A stretch of 44,742 bases of DNA from Niabella sp. (GTDB lineage Bacteria; Bacteroidota; Bacteroidia; Chitinophagales; Chitinophagaceae). The notes beneath the pieces are model-generated. The model saw nothing but the letters and a program-made list of their open reading frames with translations, did no database searches and had not been told where the DNA came from. This document shows, in pieces, positions 33,998-41,808 of the stretch (position 1 is the stretch's first letter; each line of letters starts with the position of its first letter). A program made the translations under genes and the position numbers. The stretch is from contig JAGIAT010000070.1 in NCBI GenBank assembly GCA_017744715.1, forward strand, positions 1-44,742. The letters run 5' to 3'.

Positions 33998-34789
33998 ATG
34001 ATGAAAATCTTACTCACTTTAATATGGGTGATGATACACGGTAGTGTTCTTGCGCAGGACCGGATCTATCAAAAAGGAACGGCAGCGGCCATCCCGGTTA
34101 AGATCCTGGGCCGTTCTGCGATTTATGTCCGGTACCGGCCATGGAATACAACCGGCCGCCCCCAAAAAATGCACCGCGTTCTTTTGGATTCTATTGTTTA
34201 TGAAAATGGCAAGACAATACGCTACCTAAGAGTGAAAGAACGATACCGGCGATTAACCCCGGAAGCAATGAAAGGAAATAACCTGTACCTGGTTCGAACG
34301 CGCTCCATTGTTTCTGCCGGCTATGGGGTTCACCAGTTTTTCGGCGACCCTTTTTCAAATGTATACACCATGGGAAAAAGAGCGCCACCGCTGGTTTCCG
34401 GATTGTATGTTTCCTATGAACGGTGGTTTTTGAGCCGTATGATCGGCGTTGAGGTGACTCCTTATATCGGCATCAATGAAAGAAGCTGGGGAATTACGGT
34501 AGCACCAAGATTGTATTCGCCCGGGGACAGGCGGCTCCAGTTTGGTTTTGGGCCGGAGTATAGCCGGATGCAGCAATACCTGGGGAAAAGCACATTGCGC
34601 GCTTCTTCTCTTTCATTTTCCGGAAAACTGCTGGGAAGCATCAGTTCGCATTGCAGCTTAAACGGTCAGTTTTATATCGGGGGGGTGATCCACCCGGGGA
34701 AGCATAATAAAACCTGGGCAGACAACGGGTATGCCCGCAGGCTAACCGGCGTTTACGGAGCGCGGATTGGTGTTGGTTATTGCTTTTAA
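33998..34789 (+). CDS. outer-membrane protein, paralogue of 33071
   Basis: 263 residues. Two adjacent ATGs (33998 and 34001) could start it. Signal peptide to about residue 19 (SVLAQ). It shares with 33071 the N-terminal DRIYQKG, YRPWNTTGRPQ, LLDSIVYENG and the barrel strands LYVSYERWFLSRMIGVEVTPYIGIN, LQFGFGPEYS and LSFSGKLLGSIS, ending in IGVGYCF. A shorter linker accounts for the size difference. Likely a product of tandem duplication, now diverged. Same operon. Confidence 0.8.
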   Translation: MMKILLTLIWVMIHGSVLAQDRIYQKGTAAAIPVKILGRSAIYVRYRPWNTTGRPQKMHRVLLDSIVYENGKTIRYLRVKERYRRLTPEAMKGNNLYLVRTRSIVSAGYGVHQFFGDPFSNVYTMGKRAPPLVSGLYVSYERWFLSRMIGVEVTPYIGINERSWGITVAPRLYSPGDRRLQFGFGPEYSRMQQYLGKSTLRASSLSFSGKLLGSISSHCSLNGQFYIGGVIHPGKHNKTWADNGYARRLTGVYGARIGVGYCF

Positions 34790-34820
34790 AATCGGTTGTA
34801 TTATCTTTAGGGGTTGCAAA

Positions 34821-35015
34821 ATGAACCAGGTCGGCATCCTTATATTGATGATTGCGTATGTTCTTGTGGTTGCCTTCGGTATCCGGGCACTGCTTGCAGA
34901 CAAGGTATTACCCGTACATCTGAAAGTGCTGGGGATCATCGTGATCCTGATCTTTAATATTATTCCCGTAGGACTTTATGTGCTTTTAAGAACAATCAAT
35001 TCCCGCAATAAATAA
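34821..35015 (+). CDS. small two-segment membrane protein, PLDc_N-like
   Basis: 64 residues from the ATG at 34821 (MNQVGILILMIAYVL); an upstream ATG inside the preceding gene is not favoured. Two hydrophobic segments (4-23 and 34-56) with a short loop. The second, GIIVILIFNIIPVGLYVLLR, resembles the second helix of PLDc_N domains (phospholipase D nuclease-like N-terminal membrane module), which often occur alone in Bacteroidota. TATCTTTA (34802-34809) is a 7/8 match to a -7 box. The gene is followed by a terminator at 35049-35086. Confidence 0.7.
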   Translation: MNQVGILILMIAYVLVVAFGIRALLADKVLPVHLKVLGIIVILIFNIIPVGLYVLLRTINSRNK

Positions 35016-35048
35016 ACGGTGTACACACGTTGTTTTTTACTATTACAA

Positions 35049-35086
35049 AAGCAGCTACTGTTGCTGATAAGTAGCCGCTGTTTTTT
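35049..35086 (+). terminator. terminator after the LVIVD operon, overlapping the HU-CCDC81 gene end
   Basis: AGCAGCTACT and AGTAGCCGCT pair with one mismatch around a 10-nt loop, followed by six T (35081-35086). It lies 33 bp after the stop at 35015. Its left part includes the stop codon region of the convergent gene ending at 35055. Confidence 0.7.
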
Positions 35087-35699
35087 GTATAGTTGCTTTT
35101 TGCTGGTTTCCTGCAGATTGAAGACTGCATCCGTTCTTTAATAAGAATACTGCGGCGATCACTACGGCTGCCGCCAGTACGATCCAGGTGATTTTCCGGG
35201 ATCTGGATTGCTCGACCTGTTCCTTTTGTTGCGCTTCCTTAATAGCTTCCGAGCTGGTTTCTTTTTCGCCTACCCGCAGCTGCACATTGGCATGTTCCCG
35301 GATCACTTTCTGAGCCGCAATGCCGGTAAAGGGGGAAAGCGTAACCGCCTGCGGTATAAAGGCAATACGGAAATCGGGTTTTTCCAGGGTGCCTACATCT
35401 TCCCAGGCAACCGCTTCCTGGTCGTTTAGCCGAACCAGTACATTCCGGGCAAATTCCTCAAACTGTTCCAATGCTTCTACCTTGCTGATCTGCTCTTTCC
35501 CGGCCAGGAATGTATACAATGCATCGGGGTTTTCGCTGCTTGAAGCTGCCCTGTTTTCTGTGAACCGGATCTCCCAGCCCGGTGCCTCCACCGTTTCAAA
35601 ACCGGTAGCAGCATGTACGGGAATCAGCTGAAAAAGACCGATCCCGGGAACGGTTAATTGTTTTTCCTGGTATAAATAGGCCGACAGTAAAGGGAACAT
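35055..35699 (-). CDS. CCDC81-type prokaryotic HU-domain protein with a membrane segment
   Basis: 214 residues. The N-terminus SAYLYQEKQLTVPGIGLFQL is the signature of the HU-CCDC81_bac_1 domain, and a second HU-like module lies at about 75-130 (EFARNVLVRLNDQEAVAWEDVGTLEK). A Glu/Lys-rich stretch (135-165) leads to one membrane segment (about 170-188, ITWIVLAAAVVIAAVFLL) and a short Gln/Thr-rich tail. In Bacteroidota such proteins often carry a C-terminal SPOR domain and are linked to cell envelope or division; here SPOR is absent. DNA binding is a family guess from the fold. ATG at 35699, with TATATTCG (35727-35720) as a weak -7 box. Confidence 0.82.
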   Translation of the reverse strand: MFPLLSAYLYQEKQLTVPGIGLFQLIPVHAATGFETVEAPGWEIRFTENRAASSSENPDALYTFLAGKEQISKVEALEQFEEFARNVLVRLNDQEAVAWEDVGTLEKPDFRIAFIPQAVTLSPFTGIAAQKVIREHANVQLRVGEKETSSEAIKEAQQKEQVEQSRSRKITWIVLAAAVVIAAVFLLKNGCSLQSAGNQQKATIQKTAATYQQQ

Positions 35700-35837
35700 G
35701 ATGGATTATTTTATGGGAACGAATATACAATTCCCCGCGTATGTGCGGAAAAGAAAATCAGCTGCATACCTCCGTACCCGGAATAGTTGATTTACCATAG
35801 CCGTTTTTATTTTGACGCGGCCCTGACATAGAATGGA

Positions 35838-36044
35838 TTAAGCGTTCTGTTTATGCCGCCGCTGCTTTTCTGTGCTGTCTGTATGCAAATGATTTTTATA
35901 ATACGATAGCGGATGTTCGGGCTTGCTTTTTTTCTTTGCCGGTGCAAGCTGCCGGTTTGCATCCGTTAAAGAAGCAGTGCGTTTTTGAGGGATATCCTTA
36001 AGGAGAAAAAGAAAATAATCCCTATGTTTGTTTTCTAATAGCAT
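35838..36044 (-). CDS. doubtful 68-residue hypothetical protein
   Basis: An ATG-started frame of 68 residues, hydrophilic and Lys/His/Gln-rich (MLLENKHRDYFLFLL, ending STEKQRRHKQNA). No family or signal peptide. Its ATG is 5 bp from the divergent DoxX ATG, and it lies over the DoxX -7 box, leaving no room for its own promoter. It is kept only because the region has no other content; chance ORF is at least as likely. Confidence 0.2.
   Translation of the reverse strand: MLLENKHRDYFLFLLKDIPQKRTASLTDANRQLAPAKKKSKPEHPLSYYKNHLHTDSTEKQRRHKQNA
36023..36030 (+). promoter_or_regulatory. candidate -7 box of the DoxX operon
   Basis: TATGTTTG matches TAnnTTTG, 19 bp before the ATG at 36050. No -33 element seen. 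Confidence 0.45.
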
Positions 36045-36049
36045 CCTGC

Positions 36050-36460
36050 ATGAAATTGCTCAATACAAAATATAAAGACTCGGGTGTGGCGCTGGCATTG
36101 CTGGTGCTTCGGGTGGTTGCCGGCAGCGCAATGGCCGTGAATCATGGATATAAAAAGCTAACCGGCTTTTCCGAAATAGCAGCGAAGGGCTTTTCGGACC
36201 CGTTTCATATCGGTGTAAAAGCCTCGTTAAGCATGGCCATCTTTGCCGAATTTTTTTGCGGGTTGCTGATTGTGCTGGGATTGCTGACCCGTTTGGCCAC
36301 CATTCCGCTGATTATTACCATGTGCGTTGCCTTGTTTATTGCACACAGTGGTGATTTCTTCGGTCAGGGTGAACTTGCGGGTATCTTTCTGGCCGTATTC
36401 CTGGTGCTGTTGCTGGTAGGGCCCGGAAAATACAGTGTGGATAAGGCAATCGGCAAATAA
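36050..36460 (+). CDS. DoxX family membrane protein
   Basis: 136 residues with four membrane segments (about 13-30, 60-80, 84-102 and 108-127). DoxX features: LVLRVVAGSAMAVNHGYKKL at the first helix, AIFAEFFCGLLIVLGLLTRLATIPL and FLVLLLVGPGKYSVDKAIG at the end. DoxX proteins are poorly characterised inner-membrane proteins, some linked to quinone or thiol redox. First of three genes with gaps of 4 and 32 bp. Confidence 0.9.
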   Translation: MKLLNTKYKDSGVALALLVLRVVAGSAMAVNHGYKKLTGFSEIAAKGFSDPFHIGVKASLSMAIFAEFFCGLLIVLGLLTRLATIPLIITMCVALFIAHSGDFFGQGELAGIFLAVFLVLLLVGPGKYSVDKAIGK

Positions 36461-36464
36461 GCAT

Positions 36465-36887
36465 ATGTTTACTTCAGCAACACAGCTCCGCGTACGGTAT
36501 GCAGATACGGATAAGATGGGCGTGGTATATCACAGCAACTATATCGATTATTTTGAAGTAGCGCGCACCGAATCAATCCGGAACCTGGGCATTACCTACG
36601 CCCAAATGGAAGCGTCGGGTATCATTATGCCGGTAATAGAAGTGCACTGTAAATATATACGGCCGGCTACCTATGATGATTTGATCACGGTTACGGCCAA
36701 CCTGCACGAACTTCCGGAGGGGCACCGCATCACTTTTCACCAGGAGGCCTACAATGAAAAAAAGGAGCTGCTGGCAAAGGGCCATGTGGTGCTTTATTTT
36801 ATGGAAGCGCAGACCATGAAACGGGCGGCCATGCCGGAGGCGTTGCGTGCGGCATTAAAATCGTTCTTCGACGGACCAACAAAATAA
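36465..36887 (+). CDS. acyl-CoA thioesterase, YbgC/4HBT hotdog family
   Basis: 140 residues from the ATG at 36465; an earlier in-frame ATG inside the DoxX gene is rejected because this start matches the family N-terminus. Single hotdog domain. The active-site motif YADTDKMGVVYHSNYIDYFE carries catalytic D16 and H23 (same as the YbgC DTDxxGVVYH motif). CKYIRPATYDD and AKGHVVLYFM are further conserved parts. It hydrolyses acyl-CoA, in YbgC/Tol contexts short-chain or ACP-linked substrates. No tol genes are near. It starts 4 bp after the DoxX stop and is probably co-transcribed. Confidence 0.93.
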   Translation: MFTSATQLRVRYADTDKMGVVYHSNYIDYFEVARTESIRNLGITYAQMEASGIIMPVIEVHCKYIRPATYDDLITVTANLHELPEGHRITFHQEAYNEKKELLAKGHVVLYFMEAQTMKRAAMPEALRAALKSFFDGPTK

Positions 36888-36919
36888 CCGCCCCGGTTGT
36901 TGTTGTAAAAACAAATCAT

Positions 36920-37297
36920 ATGAAAGTAGCAAAAGGGCACCAGCCGCTAATGCCTTACCTGATCCTGCTTCATGCGGAAGACTTTATCGGTTTTACACAG
37001 CGGGTATTTGATGCCCGGGAGCTATTTAAAAGTTACCGTGATGCAGACAGCAAAGAAATCATGCACGCGGAAGTGCAGATCAACGGCTGCAATATTCTGT
37101 TTGCAGATGTAACGGAGGGGTATGATCCGGCCCCGGCCAATCTGTTTATTTATGTGGAGGATGCTGCTGAAACCATCCGCAAGGCAGTAAATAACGGGTG
37201 CGAAGTAATTGATGAGCTGGCACAGCGCGATTATGGTTACAGCGGTGGTGTAAGAGACCCGTTTGGAAATGTATGGTGGCTCACCTCGATGAAATAA
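36920..37297 (+). CDS. VOC-superfamily protein, PhnB-like
   Basis: 125 residues, two beta-alpha-beta-beta-beta modules of the glyoxalase/bleomycin-resistance (VOC) fold: LILLHAEDFIGFTQRVFDA, MHAEVQINGCNILFADV, NLFIYVEDAAETIRKAVNNGCEVIDELAQRDYG and GGVRDPFGNVWWLTS. The DPFGNxWxL ending is diagnostic of PhnB-like proteins. Metal ligands and substrate are not certain. Last gene of the DoxX run; the tandem array begins 3 bp after its stop. Confidence 0.88.
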   Translation: MKVAKGHQPLMPYLILLHAEDFIGFTQRVFDARELFKSYRDADSKEIMHAEVQINGCNILFADVTEGYDPAPANLFIYVEDAAETIRKAVNNGCEVIDELAQRDYGYSGGVRDPFGNVWWLTSMK

Positions 37298-37300
37298 TGC

Positions 37301-38106
37301 GTTTAAATTTTTACCGCAAAGCCGCGCAAAGGACCCGCGAAGAACGCAAGAGACGATTGTACAAAACCTGGGCCCCTTGCGAAAGACTTTGCATCCGTTG
37401 CAGTTTCGATTTAACCGCTAAGTGCGTGAAGGCCGCAATGAGAGCATACCGATCAATATCTTTGCGACCTTTGCGAAAAACCTGGCGCTCTTTGCGTTTA
37501 AATTTTTACCACCAAGCAGCGCAAAGGACCCGCGAAGAACGCAATGAAGATTATTGTACAAAACCTGGTGCCCTTTGCGAAAGACCTTGCGTCCGTTGCG
37601 GTTTCGATTTAACTGCTAAGTGCGTGAAGGCCGCAATGAGAGCATGCTGATCAATATCTTCGCAACCTTTGCGAAAAACCTGGCGCTCTTTGCGTTTAAA
37701 TTTTAACCGCTAGGTGCGCAAAGGACCCGCGAAGAACGCAATGAAGATTATTGTACAAAACCTGGCGCCCCTTGCGAAAGACTTTGCGTCCGTTGCGGTT
37801 AAAATTTAACCGCTAAGTGCGCGAAGGCTGCAATGAGAGCATGCCGATCAATATCTTCGCGACCTTTGCGAAAAACCTGGCGCTCTTTGCGGTTAAATTT
37901 TTACCGCAAAGCAGCGCAAAGGACCCGCGAAGAACGCAAGAGACGATTGTACAAAACCTGGGCCCCTTGCGAAAGACTTTGCGTCCGTTGCAGTTTCGAT
38001 TTAACCGCTAAATGCGTGAAGGCCGCAATGAGAGCATGCCGATCAATATCATCGCGACCTTTGCGAAAAACCTGGCGCTCTTTGCGTTTAAATTTTTACC
38101 GCAAAG
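37301..38106. repeat. tandem array, four ~196-bp units plus a partial fifth
   Basis: Units: 37301-37495 (195 bp), 37496-37693 (198), 37694-37890 (197), 37891-38085 (195), then a 21-bp partial (38086-38106). Each starts GTTTAAATTTTTACC or a close variant and ends CTGGCGCTCTTTGC. The units are highly similar, and units 1 and 4 are closest to each other by eye. Each unit contains GCAAAG-type words (GCGCAAAGGACCCGCGAAG) and their complements (GCGAAAGACTTTGCG, CGACCTTTGCG), so single strands could fold. Accidental open frames cross it, which explains apparent coding there. It fills the gap between the convergent VOC and DCC genes. The same sequence style is at 14888-15147. Confidence 0.93.
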
Positions 38107-38139
38107 TATACAAGCATCCCAAAGAACGATTGTTCCCTT

Positions 38140-38541
38140 TTATTCAAGAAACTTTGCCTGCAGCCGGGCTGTGGGGCGCATGCATTGAACGGCGCGGCCA
38201 AACCAGCGGTACCGGTTACGGGCAACCCAATTATACAGCCGGTCCCGGAGAAATACCGGAACCAGCAGGAAGATATAAAACAGCGGCCATATGCCATTTA
38301 ATCTTCGCGCGATCCTCAATGCCGCGGTAGATCTGAGATATGCCCTGCCATTTTCGATCAGCACCACAGAACCATAGGTTTGAGGAATGCTATATTGTTG
38401 TACAAGCTGTATGCCCGCAGGTGATTGCAGCGCTGCAAAACGGAACCGGTCTTTCGGATCGTGTTTGATGATAAAAAGCACCGTCCGGTTGCATAAATTA
38501 CATACGCCATCAAATAATATGACCGGTGTTGCTGTGTGCAT
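38140..38541 (-). CDS. DCC-family thiol-disulfide oxidoreductase-like protein
   Basis: 133 residues. The family motif DGVCNLCN supplies the redox pair C14-x-x-C17 after D11 (DxxCxxC). A thioredoxin-like fold is predicted (DUF393/YuxK). Further family blocks: RFRFAALQSPAG, GSVVLIENGRAYLRSTAALRIARRL and WPLFYIFLLVPVFLRDRLYNWVARNRY. The reaction is not well characterised in the family. ATG at 38541, 1 bp after the lipoprotein stop at 38543, so the two are co-transcribed. The gene runs towards the tandem array. Confidence 0.92.
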   Translation of the reverse strand: MHTATPVILFDGVCNLCNRTVLFIIKHDPKDRFRFAALQSPAGIQLVQQYSIPQTYGSVVLIENGRAYLRSTAALRIARRLNGIWPLFYIFLLVPVFLRDRLYNWVARNRYRWFGRAVQCMRPTARLQAKFLE

Positions 38542-38542
38542 A

Positions 38543-38962
38543 CTATTTCACTTTCCGGATGGAGAAGGTTACTTTCTGCGTGCCCTTTGTCAGGGTCTTT
38601 GTAGGATCGGGTAAAATATCCACCAGGCTAAGCTGGTACTGATGGGCGCCCAATATTGCGGTAGCCTGCGCCTCTTTTTTTTGCATACCGCAATCCGCGC
38701 CGGTACACAGCGAAACCGTAGTACTGTTATGATCATCGCTGATTGCAAGGTCGGCAATGGCTTCCCCTGCCCGGATGCAACGGGCATTCATGGGGCACCG
38801 GCTTTCCTGTATCCGGGATACGGTAATCGCCAGGTTGCCATATGATTTTTTTTCATGAAGCGCGAGGCTTAACGTGGTGCCGGTGGCATCGATGACCGGG
38901 GCCGTATGTTTTGCACAACCTGTAACGAACAGCATCATGCCTAACCATAAAACGTATTTCAC
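38543..38962 (-). CDS. lipoprotein of unknown function
   Basis: 139 residues from a GTG at 38962. This start yields MKYVLWLGMMLFVTGC, a standard lipoprotein signal. A TTG at 38980 would extend it, but that codon lies inside the -7 box. The mature domain has four Cys: SRCPMNARC and LCTGADC, which may form two disulfides. Sequence blocks SLALHEKKSYGNLAITVSRI and YQLSLVDILPDP suggest a small beta-sandwich. No family is recognised with certainty. Upstream of the DCC redox gene; a link between its cysteines and that gene is a guess. Confidence 0.75.
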   Translation of the reverse strand: MKYVLWLGMMLFVTGCAKHTAPVIDATGTTLSLALHEKKSYGNLAITVSRIQESRCPMNARCIRAGEAIADLAISDDHNSTTVSLCTGADCGMQKKEAQATAILGAHQYQLSLVDILPDPTKTLTKGTQKVTFSIRKVK

Positions 38963-38977
38963 AAGTAGATCTTTTTG

Positions 38978-38985
38978 CAAAGATA
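38978..38985 (-). promoter_or_regulatory. candidate -7 box of the lipoprotein-DCC operon
   Basis: TATCTTTG on the minus strand, 15 bp before the GTG at 38962. It lies between this gene and the stop of the oxidoreductase gene at 38990. It argues against the TTG at 38980 as start. Confidence 0.5.
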
Positions 38986-38989
38986 CAAC

Positions 38990-40309
38990 CTATATGGCGG
39001 GCAGCTTCCATCCATTTTGATAAACCGGTTTTACCAGCTGCGTGGCCGCGGGGGTATTGAACTGGTTCCTGGTTTTATCCCAATAGATCTTTTGCCCGGT
39101 ACGTACGGCAATATTACCCATATGACTGGCGATGGCCACCGTAGCGGCTGCTTCCACCGGGCAGTGCAGGTTTGCTTTTTCCCGTGATTTTACCACGTCG
39201 ATAAAGTTTGCCGTGTGCAGGTTCAATCCATTGTCTACCGATTTTGTCCAGGCCACCGCAGCGATCTTGTCTTTCTCCGGCCGCACTTCCCATCCGCCCC
39301 GGTTCAGGAGCAAGGTGCCGTTCTCTCCAATAAAAGCAATACCATGCTGCATATTGTACAGGCCCACCCCGGTTGCCAGGTTGTGCTCCCAGCTCATCTG
39401 GAAGGATCCGAAATCGTAGAGGGTCGTTTGCAGATCGGGCGTTTCCCGGGCATCATCCGGAAATACAAATTTACCGCCCGTTGCCATTACTGATTTTGGC
39501 GCTTCGGCCTTCATGCCCATCAGTACCATATCAATCAGGTGCACCCCCCAGTCGGTCATCAGGCCGCCTGCATAATCCCAGAACCAGCGAAATTCATAGT
39601 GGAAGCGGTTCTTATTAAAAGGACGTTTTTTCGCAGGCCCCAGCCACATATTATAATCAACACCAGCGGGCACGGGGCTGTTGGGTACCGCCGGTAATGG
39701 CGTGGATCCTCCCCGGTACATCCAGGTTTTGGTAGAAGCAATGCGCCCCAGTTTTCCAGACTGCACATAGGCAATGGCATCCTTAAAATGCTGCTGGCTC
39801 CGCTGCCACTGGCCTACCTGTACCATGCGGTTATATTTCGCGGCTGCTTTTACCATCAGCTGTACCTCAAAAATAGAGTTGGCCAGCGGCTTTTCACAGT
39901 ACACATCCTTGCCGGCTGCACAGGCATCAATCATCTGCAAACAATGCCAGTGATCCGGCGTACCTACAATGACTACATCTACATCCTTGTTTTGTAAAAG
40001 CTTCCGGTAATCTTTATACACCGTGGGTTTTAGCGGACTGATTTTTTCAAGGTCCGCAAGCCGCTGCCGGATAATGGTATCGTCAATATCACAAAGCGCC
40101 ACGCATTGTGTTTCCGGAACTTTCAGCATTGAAGAAAGATCGGACCATCCCATGCCTTTGACACCGATTACACCGATACCGATTTTGTCGTTGGGAGATA
40201 CGGTTTTTTTAACCGCGGCCAAAAGTTCCAGCGGAACCATAGCGCCTAAACCTGCTGCTACCGCAGCCAATCCGGTATTCCGGATAAAAACTCTTCTGTT
40301 TGTACTCAT
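38990..40309 (-). CDS. Gfo/Idh/MocA family oxidoreductase, exported
   Basis: 439 residues. The N-terminus MSTNRRVFIRNTG with a following hydrophobic stretch looks like a Tat signal (RRxFI), so a folded NAD(P)-bound enzyme would be exported. The Rossmann domain starts IGIGVIGVKGMG (GxGxxG). Then follow VIVGTPDHWHC and the catalytic Lys motif VYCEKPLANS. The C-terminal alpha/beta domain contains GGLMTDWGVHLIDM with a conserved Asp/His. Members oxidise sugar C3 or related hydroxyls. It is divergent from the double-DUF1080 gene (40453) across 143 bp, which fits the 3-keto-glycoside pathway. Stop codon lies 5 bp from the next gene's -7 box. Confidence 0.93.
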   Translation of the reverse strand: MSTNRRVFIRNTGLAAVAAGLGAMVPLELLAAVKKTVSPNDKIGIGVIGVKGMGWSDLSSMLKVPETQCVALCDIDDTIIRQRLADLEKISPLKPTVYKDYRKLLQNKDVDVVIVGTPDHWHCLQMIDACAAGKDVYCEKPLANSIFEVQLMVKAAAKYNRMVQVGQWQRSQQHFKDAIAYVQSGKLGRIASTKTWMYRGGSTPLPAVPNSPVPAGVDYNMWLGPAKKRPFNKNRFHYEFRWFWDYAGGLMTDWGVHLIDMVLMGMKAEAPKSVMATGGKFVFPDDARETPDLQTTLYDFGSFQMSWEHNLATGVGLYNMQHGIAFIGENGTLLLNRGGWEVRPEKDKIAAVAWTKSVDNGLNLHTANFIDVVKSREKANLHCPVEAAATVAIASHMGNIAVRTGQKIYWDKTRNQFNTPAATQLVKPVYQNGWKLPAI

Positions 40310-40452
40310 CTGGCAATTGTTATTATGAGTTGTAATATTGACGAATATAGACCATTTATCAAAATGCTATTTACGAAAACGTTTGAATAGTTAATTTCTG
40401 CTGTTTAGCGGAAAGCTGCTAATTTAGCCGGTATTCTTTTAAAATAAAGGCA

Positions 40453-41808
40453 ATGAAAAAATTAATGATGCTTGCCGGAACGGCCCTGCTGGTGCTTGCT
40501 GCCGCTGCCCAGGGCTCCGGATGGAAAAATCTTTTTAACGGCAAGGACTTTACCGGCTGGAAACAGCTGAATGGTAAGGCAAAATATACGGTGGAGCATG
40601 GGGAAATTGTAGGAACTACCGTGTATGGACAACCCAACTCTTTTATGGCAACGGAAGTGGAATACGGCGATTTTGTACTGGAGCTGGAATTTAAGGTAGA
40701 CAGTACAATGAACTCCGGTGTGCAATTCCGCAGCGAAAGCAAACCGGAATACAACAACGGCCGGGTGCATGGCTACCAGTTTGAGATCGATCCCTCATCC
40801 AGGGCATGGACGGGTGGTGTTTATGATGAGGCCCGCCGGGGATGGTTGTATCCACTGGAGTTGAATCCTTCTGCAAAAAAGGCATTCAGACAGGGACAGT
40901 GGAATAAGATCCGGCTTGAGTGTATCGGTAATGTTATCCGTACCTGGGTAAATGGTATTCCCTGTTCGTACCTGGTCGATGACATGACGCCGAAAGGATT
41001 TATAGCATTACAGGTACACGCAATTGGAAATCAAAAAGATGAGGGGCGGCAGATCCGCTGGCGGAATATCCGGATTCGTACCAGCGGGCTAAAGCAGGCT
41101 CCGTTGGATGGCATCTATGTTGTAAACATGATCCCGAACAACCTGTCTGAAGCGGAAAAGAAAAATGGTTTCCAGTTGTTGTTTGATGGTAAAACAACAA
41201 CCGGGTGGAGAGGTGCCTATAAAGCAACCTTCCCCAATAAAGGCTGGGAGGTAAAGGACGGGGTGCTGACTGTTTTATCTTCACAGGGAAAAGAGTCGGC
41301 GAACGGTGGTGATATCGTTTCCCAGAAAGCGTATGGCGCGTTTGTTTTTGAGTTTGATTTTAAACTGACAAAAGGCGCCAACAGCGGCGTGAAATATTTT
41401 GTAACAGAAAGTGAGAAGAACAAAGGTTCCGCTATCGGGCTGGAGTACCAGATCCTGGATGACGCCGTGCATCCGGACGCTAAAATGGGCCGGGATGGAA
41501 ATCGTACCCTTGGTTCCCTGTACGACCTGATCACTTCGGACCGGGATAAAAAATCGCGTAAGCCCATTGGAGAGTGGAATAAGGGTATGGTGATTGTATA
41601 TCCGAATAACAAGGTAGAGCATTGGCTGAATGGCTTTAAAGTTGTAGAATATGAGCGGGGCTCCCCTGAGTTCTTAAAACTGGTGGCCATGAGCAAGTAC
41701 AAGAACTGGCCTAATTTCGGTATGGCTCCCAAAGGGCATCTGCTGTTGCAGGACCATGGAGATGAAGTGTCTTACCGCTCCTTAAAGATCAAAGAACTGA
41801 AAAAATAA
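40453..41808 (+). CDS. double DUF1080 (3-keto-disaccharide hydrolase) protein
   Basis: 451 residues. Signal peptide 1-19 (ending AAAAQ). Two concanavalin/LamG-like DUF1080 domains: about 24-212 (WKNLFNGKDFTGWKQL, FVLELEFKVDSTMNSGVQFRS, GYQFEIDP) and 235-450 (FQLLFDGKTTTGWRGA, FVFEFDFKLTKGANSGVKYFV, LEYQILDD). Both keep the family hallmarks LFNGKDxTGW and NSGVxxR/F. DUF1080 enzymes cleave 3-keto-glycosides produced by Gfo/Idh/MocA oxidation; the two domains may have distinct specificity. Divergent from the oxidoreductase at 38990-40309. TAATTTAG (40420-40427) is a weak -7 candidate. Terminator at 41834. Confidence 0.93.
   Translation: MKKLMMLAGTALLVLAAAAQGSGWKNLFNGKDFTGWKQLNGKAKYTVEHGEIVGTTVYGQPNSFMATEVEYGDFVLELEFKVDSTMNSGVQFRSESKPEYNNGRVHGYQFEIDPSSRAWTGGVYDEARRGWLYPLELNPSAKKAFRQGQWNKIRLECIGNVIRTWVNGIPCSYLVDDMTPKGFIALQVHAIGNQKDEGRQIRWRNIRIRTSGLKQAPLDGIYVVNMIPNNLSEAEKKNGFQLLFDGKTTTGWRGAYKATFPNKGWEVKDGVLTVLSSQGKESANGGDIVSQKAYGAFVFEFDFKLTKGANSGVKYFVTESEKNKGSAIGLEYQILDDAVHPDAKMGRDGNRTLGSLYDLITSDRDKKSRKPIGEWNKGMVIVYPNNKVEHWLNGFKVVEYERGSPEFLKLVAMSKYKNWPNFGMAPKGHLLLQDHGDEVSYRSLKIKELKK

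Larger units (their letters stand above)
35700..36049. other. intergenic region upstream of the DoxX operon
   Basis: 350 bp between divergent genes. It holds the -7 box at 36023-36030 and one doubtful short reading frame on the minus strand (35838-36044), listed separately. No repeats. Confidence 0.5.

Noticed and set aside
37301..38106. A CRISPR array
   Set aside because: The repeat unit is ~196 bp with nearly identical content throughout; there are no short repeats with unique spacers and no cas genes.
37273..38330. Long open frames across the tandem array, with repeated peptide blocks
   Set aside because: They arise because the repeat units are nearly multiples of three and lack stops in one frame. 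The peptide is Arg/Cys-rich, unlike any family, and begins inside the VOC gene.
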